A DNA stretch of 64,000 nt from Saxidomus purpurata (Eukaryota; Mollusca; Bivalvia; Venerida; Veneridae), in the NCBI GenBank assembly GCA_022818135.1, contig JAFMSR010000017.1, positions 15,487,966-15,551,965 on the forward strand, given 5' to 3'. The translations under genes were made by a program, and so were the position numbers. The notes under the pieces are model-generated. The model was not told the origin of the DNA. It saw only the letters and a program-made list of their open reading frames with translations, and searched no databases. Positions 12,190-23,800 of the stretch are shown here, one piece after another. Position 1 is the stretch's first letter. Each line of letters begins with the position of its first letter.

Positions 12190-13325
12190 AATGCTACATT
12201 CTAAATATCTAAGATCTAGGCCTTGTGGTTTTAAACAAGAAGGTTTTTGAAGTTTTCTCCTACTTAAGTCTATGCGAAATCAGTTTGACCCGAGGGTAAT
12301 GATTTGAAAAATCTTGGTAGAGGTCTACAAGTCACTTCTACATGTCAAATATTTAATCTGTAGGTCACGTGGTTCCAGAGAAGAAGATTTTTAAAGTGTT
12401 TTCTATTTAAACCTATGAGAATTCAAGTGACCTCCTGGGCGGGACCAATTTTGACCCTGGGATCATGAATTGAACAATTTTGGTAGAGGTCCACAAGGCA
12501 ATACTACATGTCAAATGTGGTTTCAGGGAAGATGTTTAAAGTTTTCCTATATAAGCCTATGTAAAATTATATGACCCCACGGGCGGGGTCAATTTAGATC
12601 ATGGGCATGAGGTGAAGAATCTTGGTAGAGGTCCTGTAGACAATGGCATATGCCAAATATCTTTGCTCTGATTTTCCTTTCCGTTGCCATGGAAACCAGT
12701 GTTTTACATTGAATAGAACCTTTGAACAGCTATGATAGAGCTTCTTGCGAGGAACTCCCCTGCCACGTTTCATCAACATTGGCCCAGTGGTTCAGAGGAA
12801 AGATTGTGCACAGTTAAACACTAGAACAATCCGCAGGGAAATTGAGAATTATAACCGAAAGGATTTCCAGGGAATAGTTCTAAATATCTTTGTATCTCTG
12901 GATTAGCGTATACCCGGCCCTCGGGGGTCACCTATTTTACATAGACTTTTATAGGAAAACGTTTAAAAATCTTCTCAAGAACCACAAGGTGTACAGCTGA
13001 GATATTTGGTGTGTAACATTGTCTAGTGGACCTCTACCAAGTTTGTTTAAATCATGTCCCTAGGATCGAAAATGATCACACGTAGTTGGCCACTGTTTTA
13101 CAGATAACATGATAAAGGAAAAACTTAATAAATCTTGTCCGAGTCTAAGTCTATAGCTTAGATAGTTAGTACGTAGCATTGTCTAGTGGGCCCCTACTAA
13201 GTGTGATCAAATCTTGCTGATGTGGTCAATATGTCCCCGCCCCGGGTGTCACTTGTTTTAGTATAGACTTAATGAAATTCTTCTTCTCCAAAACCACAAG
13301 GCCTAGACCTTAGATACTTGGTATA
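12190..13325. repeat. Inverted array of degenerate ~120-bp modular repeats
   Basis: The left arm (about 12190-12660) carries about three units of a module with the landmarks TTGTGGTTT, AAGAAGATTTTTAAAG, GGGCGGG(G/A)CCAATTTTGACC and TTGGTAGAGGTCCA. The right arm (about 12900-13325) carries the same module in reverse complement. A 240-bp spacer separates them. The same module recurs at 22250-22620 and 36900-38180. Confidence 0.65.
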
Positions 13326-15703
13326 TAGCAACAGCAACAAGACCATTACTAGGCTTAAATTGGTTGACACAATTACACAATCTACCGACAACACCGACAC
13401 ACAACCTGCTAGAACTGAAACAGATGCAAGCATTCAGCCGAGGAATGAACTAGGTATACTATGGACAGAAACCAATGGACAACCAGAAGATAGCGACGGT
13501 GGATACGTTCTCATCGAGCTCATAAACTAGTAGCAACACATTAGTAATACACTGGGACGACAGACAACTTGACAAAGAATGGATGCCATTAGCAGTGGCC
13601 TATACACTACTACACTAGGACCTGACTACACATCAAACCAACTACAAGGACTAGACCCACAAATGAAAACAGTAACCTTTGAGCTCCGAAAACCTACTCC
13701 GTACATACCTACAAGACTATTCAACAGAAGCAACATACATTAAAAACAACATCACATCTCTACAAACATCAACTCAACACACAGAAAATAGAACAACGTA
13801 TACAACAACTGACAACGCAGATAACAGACACAAGAAAAAATGTAAATCAAATAGAACAACAAATAAACAACATGACACCACTAATAGACAAACATGACAA
13901 AGTTCTACAAGAACAAAAGTAACACATAAACATACTACAATATTAAAAGACAATCTAGACGCAAACGACAAAGTCGGATTCTTCTCAACACTGTTCGGAT
14001 GAATAACTGGGCAGCCAGGCTAAGCATTCTCGTACGTCCAGAGCATTCGTTACATAATTTCATGTTTGTCTGAAAGGTTGGCAAACCACATGCGTGCTAG
14101 GCAGCATTCGCAACAGCAGGAGGAAGCATACTAGGACAAACAGGAAATGCAATGGCAACAACAGTAACAAATGTAGCATACAAAACAACACAACATGTAA
14201 CAGCAGATGTTTCAAACAATATAACAAACGTCACTAAAAGAATAAATACCATAACGCAACATAAGATGACGCAGACAACGCAACGCGTTAAACACATAAA
14301 ACAAAAAGGTCAACTCCATGATAATTGGACTCTTAGAAAACCGGAATCCTCAGAAAAACGGACGATTTTCGAAGTCCCGTAATTTCTTCTTCTTAATTCA
14401 TTGTATAAAACTCTCAGGATACTGGGCTCTCAGGACGGCTTTTGGCTTTTTCCTAAAAGGTTTTTAACGATATTTATTCCCAGAAAACCGGACGCTTCAT
14501 GTTACTGTGTTACTGTGTATTCAGAGAATTGGCCATATGAAAGGAAGTTATCAACTTAATACAGGTGTCATTTTCAATTGTTTACCAGTTATCGATCACG
14601 CATGTAAGTTGTAAGGCATGATAAATATATGTAGGTATGATCTAGTATTTTGACTTGACTTGACTTTGAGTAAAATTTGCCGACTACAATTCAAAATGTT
14701 CCTTAAATAATTGCATAATTACACAACTCATTCAAATACGGCCGTAACTTTTGATCATTTGTTGGAGAGATATATTTAACGACAAACATCCAGATGAATA
14801 AAGCAAAATATTGGAATTTTAACAGGTTGTAATAACTACAACAATAGATCATATTTAGTTACTATGCATCCAATTAGCTCCAATTTACGTGCCCATGTTT
14901 GTATTTACTTAATTAAGATCTTCATTCTGCATACCAGTTGGCGTATCCAAATGCTATATATATGTTTTATATGGTATGATATTGTTTCCTAAAATATAAT
15001 ATAAACAACACAACAAAAGCAGCTAAAACATACAAACAGTGATTGACAAAATAAAAAAAAACAACAGCAGGAAACAGAACAAAAACTAGCTCCCCCATAA
15101 CATCGAAATAATTTGCATTCGAAAATTCTGTTTACTATCTAATGATACTGATAAACGAACTAAAACAGTCACACATTACAATCAGGTATTCGGAGGAGAC
15201 GAAGCTTACGTTAAATTCAAGAACAAACGAAGTGAGCTCCTTCATCACAAGTCGGTACTACTCACGTCAAATCAGACCATTTGAAGATACGTCACAAATG
15301 ACACCGTATCATTAAGCACAAAATGTTCACACACATGCACATGATATCCAGCGCAGTTATCACAAAGGACGCAAAGGGGAAATGACCCAAATACAAATAC
15401 TTTGCTGAAGTATTTAAAGCTCTAGACCACATCCTACAGCACGAAGAAATCACCCTCACCCGTACAGAAAAGGAAGGAACAGAACCAAGACACAAACAAC
15501 TAAGAAACATCTCGAAATGCAACGACACCGAGGCATTCATCAACCCGGAAACGGAAGAAGTCATGTACAACAGATATGACAGCGACGACTCGATGAAGTC
15601 ACTTTTATCAACATTCGACATGTAAGCCAACAAAGGACAAAAGGGACAAGGCTTCAAATCTCCAGCAATATCAACATACGAACAACTCACACAATACCTA
15701 TAA

Positions 15704-15795
15704 CTATAAACTATAAACTCTTTATTGCATAATAAGGCCTCCGGCCCATACACAAGACATATATACATGTACAATAATTGAAATAAAGTGTGAGA
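15704..15795 (-). mobile_element. Probable LINE 3' tail fragment
   Basis: On the minus strand the sequence reads GGGCCGGAGGCCTTATTATG, then AATAAAGAG and a repeated TATAAACTATAAAC tail. This looks like the 3' end of a retrotransposon transcript. It is embedded in the A+C-rich block, directly upstream of the SINE. Confidence 0.45.
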
Positions 15796-15819
15796 TATCA
15801 GGAAATACCAAGACACATC

Positions 15820-16110
15820 AATTGGCATCGGTAGCTCAGTGGTTATGGCGTTTGCCACCGGAACGGGAGGTCCTGGTTTCGAATCCCAGCCAGAGCACGA
15901 GGTGTGTCCTTGGGCAAATATACTGATGCCACGCGTACCTCAGTCCACCGAGATGTAAATGGGTATCAGCACTGCAAAACTCGCTGCCTCTCCCTCGCAC
16001 GCGTGATGCAATCTGGAATGAGTGTTCGGGAGCAATTCAATAAGCTACGGAGCTTTCTTCGTAGTCGATCTAAAATGAATTCGGATAAACTAAAAACGAA
16101 ATCAAACCAA
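15820..16110 (+). mobile_element. tRNA-derived SINE (same family as 1837-2067 and 49118-49375)
   Basis: The tRNA-like head at about 15828-15898 has an A-box-like GGTAGCTCAGTGG and a B box GGTTTCGAATCC. It is followed by GTGTCCTTGGGCAA, the CTCAGTCCACCGAGATGTAAA block, and a 3' domain TCTGGAATGAGTGTTCGGGA that aligns with the copy at 1843-1930. It interrupts the A+C-rich block. Confidence 0.75.
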
Positions 16111-16519
16111 ACGACACAATAAAAACCGAAGACGAAGAACAGGAACAATCCAATACAAAATACATCCACTTGACGACACACCACTAGACATAAGAAAAAT
16201 TCCACAGGCATCACCCGAATTCAAGGGAATTAATCTAAACGATCCACGTTTAAAGCAAGGACACGACATTAGACCAGCACCAATACGAAGACTATTTAGC
16301 AACCTAGCTTCATCGATGCACTCCCGCCGATAGAAAAGATGTTAACAGTTCATTGCACATTTAGAACTCATTGACATGATAAACATAGTACTGCAATAAA
16401 GTGTTAGTGTAATAACACAACGAACACACTTTCCTCCGTTGACGGAATCACTAGAATCATATCCTCCGAAAGAAATAGAACTACTTCTCCCACCACGAAT
16501 GTGGTAACGTCAGCTATGG

Positions 16520-17599
16520 ACAATGTGATCTTTGAAATCAACGCGACGCACGACGTACGTCACTTTGCAATACGCCCTTTGAAGAAAATCACAAAAATGC
16601 AGGTTTTTACATTTGAGTAAAAAATAATGGAAAAATAACAGATGCCTGGAGATATTAAATTTCTAGATATAACTGTGCTATAAAGAGCAAAAATACTTGC
16701 AATTACACTAAAAAAAATAGCGGTACAAAATAAGGTGAAACAGAATTTTATGGTTTTGTATCACAATGACTGTCAACATCTGACCTCGAAAACATTTCGT
16801 CCTCTAAACTCTGGGTCCATACATGTATGTAGTAAAACTTGTATTAGTTTGAACACTATAAAGAACGGTCATTCATATTTCAACCCACCAGCAAGTCAAT
16901 GAACAGTTTATTTGTGAAAATGTAACAGTCACACGACAGGAGAGTCCAATATTATGTAAATTTTTTGGATAATGTATGAATTAAATATTTTTATGCATGT
17001 AAGATCTACTTTTTTGCAATAGTCGCAAACTTTTTTCGATAGTCGTAAACTTTCAGAAACATGTCTATTACGCTACTGTCACATTATCTTAAATGAATAC
17101 TAGCACATGTCGCCGCAGATACTTAGGGTTTAGACCCGGCCAGCTTCGTCCCAGTTCATGATTACATGTATACATTTTGATACAAAAGCAACTCATATAT
17201 ATATATAGACAGACGAAATTAATTTAAAGTCTTTTTTCAAATTCTCGTTTTCACCCAAGTCTGTCACATATCAATATTAAGGTATTATATTTATTACTAT
17301 CAAATATAATGAAAGCGGGCCACATACTAGCTTGTTTAGAAGGCTAAACTTGTTATTTACCTGTTTACACTTTTAAGCTATGAATACCCGAAACAGAAAC
17401 ACCGGTGCATGTAAAAGTAGTACTTCCTTGTCTCGCTTAGGAATATTTAAAATGATTGGAGTATAAAATGAACACAGATGTCAAACTCTGTTTTCGAACG
17501 AATGTTTGAAGACGGAATTATTATTTACAAATCAAATTATTACAATTATGAGGTAGATATTTGATATATATATACGATATATAATATCTGATAATCAAG
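16520..17599. other. No gene seen; 5' flank of the tandem flytrap receptor
   Basis: AT-rich sequence without recognisable coding exons. It should contain the promoter and 5' UTR of the downstream receptor gene, but I see no decisive core element. Confidence 0.35.
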
Positions 17600-17837
17600 A
17601 TGGTAAAACATACAGGAAGCGCGGGGATTCTTGTAGCTTTAAACTGCATTTTAATTTTTTCGAGTGGCAAAATTATCATCGAAGGTGATGCTGTGATAGC
17701 CGGATTATTTGGTATTTACGAACCAAATGGTGAGAAATGTAACTACAATGTTGACGTGAGTTCAGTGATGACCGTAGAAGCTGTTAAATGGTATATTCAG
17801 CAATTAAACGAGTTTGGCCAACTACCTCTCCGTATAG
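17600..17837 (+). CDS. Receptor exon 1: signal peptide and start of flytrap 1
   Basis: Starts at ATG 17600. A hydrophobic core ILVALNCILIF follows MVKHTGSAG and leads into GDAVIAGLFGIYEPNG, the conserved first strand of class C ligand-binding domains. The donor ATAG/GTACGT leaves in phase 1 and joins exon 2 (18961-19056), which supplies GFESFETC, the equivalent of the conserved YEIYDTC segment. Confidence 0.85.
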
Positions 17838-20800
17838 GTACGTTTGTATTACTGTTAGTATAAATTTGGTACTGCTGCCGATGATGATGATAATGATGAT
17901 GATCATTATTATATTATCATGTAAATGATGACGATAATTAAACTTTAACGTTGCCGACAATGATGATATTGATGACGACGATGATGATGAGGATGATGCT
18001 AATGATGATGATTATGATGATGATAATGATGATGATATTGCTGATTTTGATATAATTGCTGATGATAATGGTAATGATATCGATGATAAAAATATAATGA
18101 TGATGACGACAATGATGATGATGATGATGATAATGATAATGATTTTATTGCTGATGATAATGCTCATGATAACGATGGACATGATTACGATGATTATATT
18201 GCTGATGACGATCTCAGTGATGATGATGATATCAGCGATGATGATGATAATTTTTTATTACAAATTAAACTTTCTAAAAGTACCTGCAATTGAGGTACTT
18301 TGAGTACTTTCTTATTTCATTTTTGCCATTTTAACGTGTAAATGTATCGAAGAAAGATCTACATGTACATATGTTTGAGAAAATTCAGTGTCGGTGTTAC
18401 ACAAATTAAAATGAGTCTATTTTAATATTTCTCAGACATTTTCATACAACTGTTTGCTTTATATAAAGCAAGTCTTTTTTCAGCAGAAATAGTGTTTTCA
18501 GTCATATCAATTTGTTCATTCCATTAAAGTTACAAATTTTAATGTACTGTTCAGTATATGGTAGCCTTTCAATGAAAAGCATTGTAAAGTGCGGACAACT
18601 TCATGTCCCGCACTTGATTTCAAGCAAAAGGCGGACATTTTTAAATAGTCCGCAAATTTCAGATAACATTGCCGCAATGCGTAAAACGGACTTCTGAAAC
18701 GTTGTAGAAATCAGTAAAACATTAGTCTGTGAACAGCCTTATTTTGCATCTCATGAAGGTGAAGCTGCTTTAAACATCTGAACAGAAATAGCGAGTTGTA
18801 GCCATTTAGAGTAACGGTTTCTATGTAACTTGAATTGAAACTTATAAGTTTTCATTTGCAAGAACATGATTGGTTTGCAGTTGCTACGAAAAGGGCAGGC
18901 GTCGGGGTAACAGCCACTCTTGTTATATCAGTTATAATTGTAAATTTTATTTTGAAATAGGTTTTGAATCGTTCGAAACATGTTGGATAAACAGTCAGGC
19001 GGCGCTGCATGCAGTCGAAATTCTGAACAGGGCACAGCGTAATGAAACAATTATAGGTAAGAACTAACGATTGGTTATAACTTTCAATAGGAAAAATCCT
19101 CCAGCTGATTATATATAAACTCCCGATAGGTTTAACGTCTGATAGGTAAGAACCTTTAATGAGTAAGAACTTCTGGTAGGTAAGAACTTTTAATAGGTAA
19201 GAACCTTTAATGGGTAAGAACTTCCGATAGGCAAGAATTTAACTAATTCCGATAAAATAAAGCTTTAGAACGTTCTAGATAATGACACAAAGCAAATATT
19301 TACAAAACGGAATTAGTCTTAAAATATTTGACATCGGATGTTACGTGCGATTATAGCCATGCATCAAATAAAGTACACCATAATAGGGCCTAGAATGGAC
19401 ATTTACCTTTTTTCATTAAAGACTTTCATTGAATTCTAATAATAAGCATTTTCGAACTTTTTTATAATTTATTTCATGATCTGTGAATTATTATTCAAAT
19501 TCATTTAAAGCGTTAAATGAGAAAAGGTAAAGGTACAAATAAGAATATTTTGAGTTGATCACTGTCGTGATAGAACTAGCAAAGATGTGAATAGTCTTAC
19601 AGGTAAGAATACATTGCGGGTAAGGATGTTTGTTTCTGTTCCTTGGGGTTTAACGCTCATTCCGATCCGTATCTTTGTTGTTTTTACACACGCGCAGTTT
19701 GCCTATTAACCATATTTCCTTGGAAAACCCAGTACTACAACCCTGACCCCCGGAAAATAAGCATGTAAGAGATGGCGGTGTCAATATATATACCCAAGGT
19801 CAATGTTTTTTTCAGGAGTAATAGGGCCCGATAGAAGTTCTGAAGCCCAGGCTATATCCCATATTTTAGGCGCCGTCCCAAAAAGAAATCAGCTCGTTCA
19901 AGTGAGCTTTTCAGCAACAGCGCCAGATTTGGGCAATGACAAAGTGTATCCGAATTTTATCCGGGTTGTTCCAAATGATGAAATACAAGTGGAGGTTTGT
20001 CATATTTCTAAATCGAGAGCCTACTACATTGTATATTTAATTTATTTATTGTAAATTGGGTGATGTTCACGTTACGAAAATTTCGCGATATGCGAATTTA
20101 AGGAGAAATACATGTAGCTGTAGTAAATCTATGTGAAAGAATCTTTCGCGAGATTTTAATTTAGCGAAATGGGAAAATCGCGAAAATAGCGAAAATATAA
20201 TCATCGCGCATATCACCCAATGAAGAATATTGAATTTTCACATCACATAGATTCTATGAATAAAGCCGAATTACATGTATGTCAGTGAGAATTTTTTAAG
20301 ATACAATTTTATGGCTAATAGTTTAGTAATAATAATTAAACACTCAACAGGTATAGAAACGCAAAAGTTGCAAAATATTTCTTTTAACAGTGTTATCGTG
20401 TTTCAAATTTATTCAAATTTTATACACAACAAAAACAATATAAAATTGAATTCTTGTTAAAGTTTCAATAATTCATCACAAAAAATGACTTAAATAGTAA
20501 TAAAAACAATAGCATCATTCAAATAAACAATGTTCAACAGGAGAATTATTTGCGTTTCTAAACCTGTTAAGTGTAGTGAGATAATTTAATACCGTATTAT
20601 ATGTGATACATATACAGAAAAAGAAACGTATTTTTCGTGTAGACTTCTTTCTGCGATTCTTAATTAAGAAACATATTGACGCAAAAATTAAAATCTCCAA
20701 AAACTGTTTTTTTAAGTTGTATTATCCTCTATTTGAAATGACCATATTTTGATAATGGTAAACGGTGATGTTCAAACACAGTTTCTGTTTTGTTAATGTG

Positions 20801-23800
20801 TTAAAAAGAGGTATACGAGAGTTTGGACGGTTTCTTATCGTCAGATAGAATAAAGAGAAAATCACTAAACAGACAGGAGTGGATTTTTGATTATTGACTA
20901 GGAAAGTCAAAACAGATCTTCGCAGATTTTCTCCAAAAGCCTTTCACATAACTGTAAGGATTTTTTCCCGAAAATCGATACTGCCACTGTTAATAAGAAT
21001 AGAGTAAATCTACTGACATTGCGCTATAAAAATTTTGAAATTTAACTTTTGACATTGATGCTTTGATGAAGAAATTAATGTTAGAAAAATTAACAGTATT
21101 CGGGAGAAATAAAAACAAGTTTGGTTGAACAGTCAGAAGGCGGAAGTTTTTGCCCAATACGGAAAGTAAACAAAACATCTTTGTTTTCAAAAGAATATTA
21201 TTCAGGCGCAGATTTGAATTCCGTTAAGCGTAATGATGTGGCTCGTTTGATTATAACATTTCATTCAGCGTATCTAAACTGAAAACGAAACTGTGAGATG
21301 ACGTAATATTCTCAATGTCGTGAAAAATAAATTCCAAGATTGTTTGCACAAATGATATATTACGCGAAACGGTTTGTGAAAATTACCTTCATATCGATTA
21401 CAACTTAAATGACTTATTTCCTTAACACAACCGCCTTTGGGCTGTATGTCATTATTTCTGTCTGCTTTTGCAAAATTGCACATATCTGAAAAGTTAGATC
21501 TTGAAAGTACTCTTGAAATCAAAGTACTGAAGTCACTAAAAGGCGGTCGTGTGTGCAAACTGGTTTTAAAGAAAAAATATAAATCGAGTCATTTTGGCCA
21601 ATGGTCTACAAATTCAATTATTCACGTGACTTTTTTTTACCTATTTAACACAAAATTTAACCAAGCAAATATATTTTCGTATATGGAATTCTATTTCGAG
21701 AAAATAGTTATAAGGATTTCAGCTACTTCGGTTAAACAATGCCGTATTTCTCCACGATGTTTAATTCGGATACATGAGAGATATGGCTTTATAAAAAAAG
21801 AAAACGACAAACTGCACTTTCGTGCTTTAATCATTTAGACAGGATTGTGCTTATCATCACGAAAACAAGAGACAACATGGACTACTTTATGTAAAGTGTT
21901 CCCGCTAGTTGTCTCTGGTGATCGGATTCCCACCAAATTTTCTCGTTTTTATTAAGGCGTTCGCCAGCAGACAACCGCCTTGATATGCATATTTATTTAA
22001 GATACAATGTTCACTCTCTTTTCTAGCTCACCTGGCAGAAAGTGCCAGGGTGAGCTATTATGACAACTCAATGCCCGGCGTCCGTCGTCCGTCCAACATT
22101 TCCTTCAACCGACATCTCCTTTGAAACCACCGGGCCAATGATGATGAAACTTGGAAGGGATGTTCGTTGCATGATGAAGTTTGGCAGGGATGGTCCTTGC
22201 ATGAAGCTCTATCAAAGCTGATCAAAGAATTCCATTTCATGCCGAACTCTGGTTGTTATGGCAACAAAATTGGAAAAACTTTAAAATCTTCTCCGAAACC
22301 TCAAGGACTGGAGCTTAAATAGCATTGCCTGGTGGAATTCAACCAAGATTGTTCAAATCGTGATCCCCGGATCAAAACTGACCCCGCCCGATGGGTCACT
22401 TAATTCATAGGCTTATATAGGAAAAAAATATAATAAATCTTCTCTGAAACCTACAGCTCAGATATTTAGCTTATACATGTAGTATTGTCTAGTGCACCTT
22501 TACCAAAATTGTTCAAATAATAATATAAATTGGATAAAAATTAATCCCGCTCGGTGGAATCACGTGATTTGACATAGGTTTCTATAGGAAACATTTTCTC
22601 CTCGGGAACCACCCCTTGTTGCCAGGTGAGCCAGGTGAGCGATATAGGGCCATTGTTCTGGTTTTATCTCTCGTTTCGTTTGCACGAAAAAAAGAACTTA
22701 AATATAATGGAATTTTAAATCTTACAATTTTACAATATTTATATCCGAAAAACAATTCAGTTGAGAAAAAATGGATACATTAACCAATTATTAAAATACA
22801 TTTAAAGATAAGTGTTTCAAATAGTTATTTGTTCTTTAAATGAGAGCATGTTGAAGGCCAGTTTTGTAACCAGTCTACTGTTACAGTAATTCGTTTTTGT
22901 TTTCATTTATTTATGAACCTTCTGAAGATGATGGTGAAGTCCATGATGAAGCTTGAATGGAACAGAGTAGCTGTTGTGTATGAAGATACTGTCTATGGGC
23001 AAGCAGTGTATGCTAGACTTCAATCAAGGACTGAAATGGACGGCATTTGTATCGCACTGGCAAGAACCATAATGACAAATATAGGCATAAACGCCAATGA
23101 TATTTCACAGATATTGGAGGACATCATAATCGGAAAGCCTCAGTCCCGACCGGCAATCAATGGAATCGTACTAATAGCGTCGGCGTCCGTGGCAAAAGTG
23201 GTCATGTCTTCATTGGACATGTCTCAATATTCGTCTATACCGATTATCATGTTGTCTGAAGGAACAAATATGGATGAAAATGTATTCAGACGCTATAACG
23301 AAGATGTGATAACAAAGGCTAGAGGAACATTGGTCCTTGCACCGCCATACACTGACGTCACGGAGTTTACAAAGCACTGGAACTCCATTTTCACAAATGC
23401 TACAAAATTTGACATAGAATCAGCCTCAAATCCGTGGATTCGGAAGGTTTTCTACAAAGTAACCAACTGCGTAAAGCAGAATTGTGACTTTCGCATGCTT
23501 ACCAATGCAGAAATTAGAAGTTCCTTCAGACAACAGCCTTTGTTTGTCAGTTATGCAATCACGGCTGCGCATGCGCTGATCAAAGCCGTCACTTCCCTAC
23601 GAGCAAAATTCTGCCCAGCACAACAAAACTCTTGCGAAGACTTTTTGAGTAATTTTCATTCGGGTGATATGGTGACTGTCCTCAAAGGAATGGATATGTA
23701 CTTCAAAACTGACTTTGCATGGAGGTAAATAGGCCGTTATTTTATTTTCAAACCTTTTCGTGATAGAATTATCATTATTCTAGATACCCGTACTTTACGA

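Larger units (their letters stand above)
13325..16520 (+). pseudogene. A+C-rich block of broken coding sequence, possibly a decayed captured element
   Basis: The plus strand is strikingly rich in A and C, with ACA, AAC and CAA codons dominating, unlike neighbouring DNA. Several short open stretches in different frames look protein-like: a heptad-like, Gln/Ile/Thr-rich segment ending in a stop at 13920-13922; a short segment ending at 14000-14002; a Thr/Val/Asn-rich stretch at about 14100-14330; an acidic, lysine-rich stretch ending at 15623-15625; and a proline/charged stretch ending at 16331-16333. Frameshifts, stops and later insertions separate them. No family is recognised. An old viral or large mobile-element integration is possible but unproven. 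It is clearly non-functional. Confidence 0.4.

Noticed and set aside
15292..15858. 188-codon open frame on the minus strand
   Set aside because: It is antisense to the A+C-rich block and runs into the LINE tail. The T/G-rich complement yields Cys/Val/Leu-rich nonsense without a domain.
18097..18303. Methionine-rich plus-strand frame
   Set aside because: A product of the (ATG)n microsatellite in receptor intron 1.
22913..22927. In-frame ATG upstream of receptor exon 4 as a separate gene start
   Set aside because: Exon 3 ends in phase 0 and joins cleanly at 22928, giving continuous flytrap homology (NDEIQVE-MMVKSMMKLEW).
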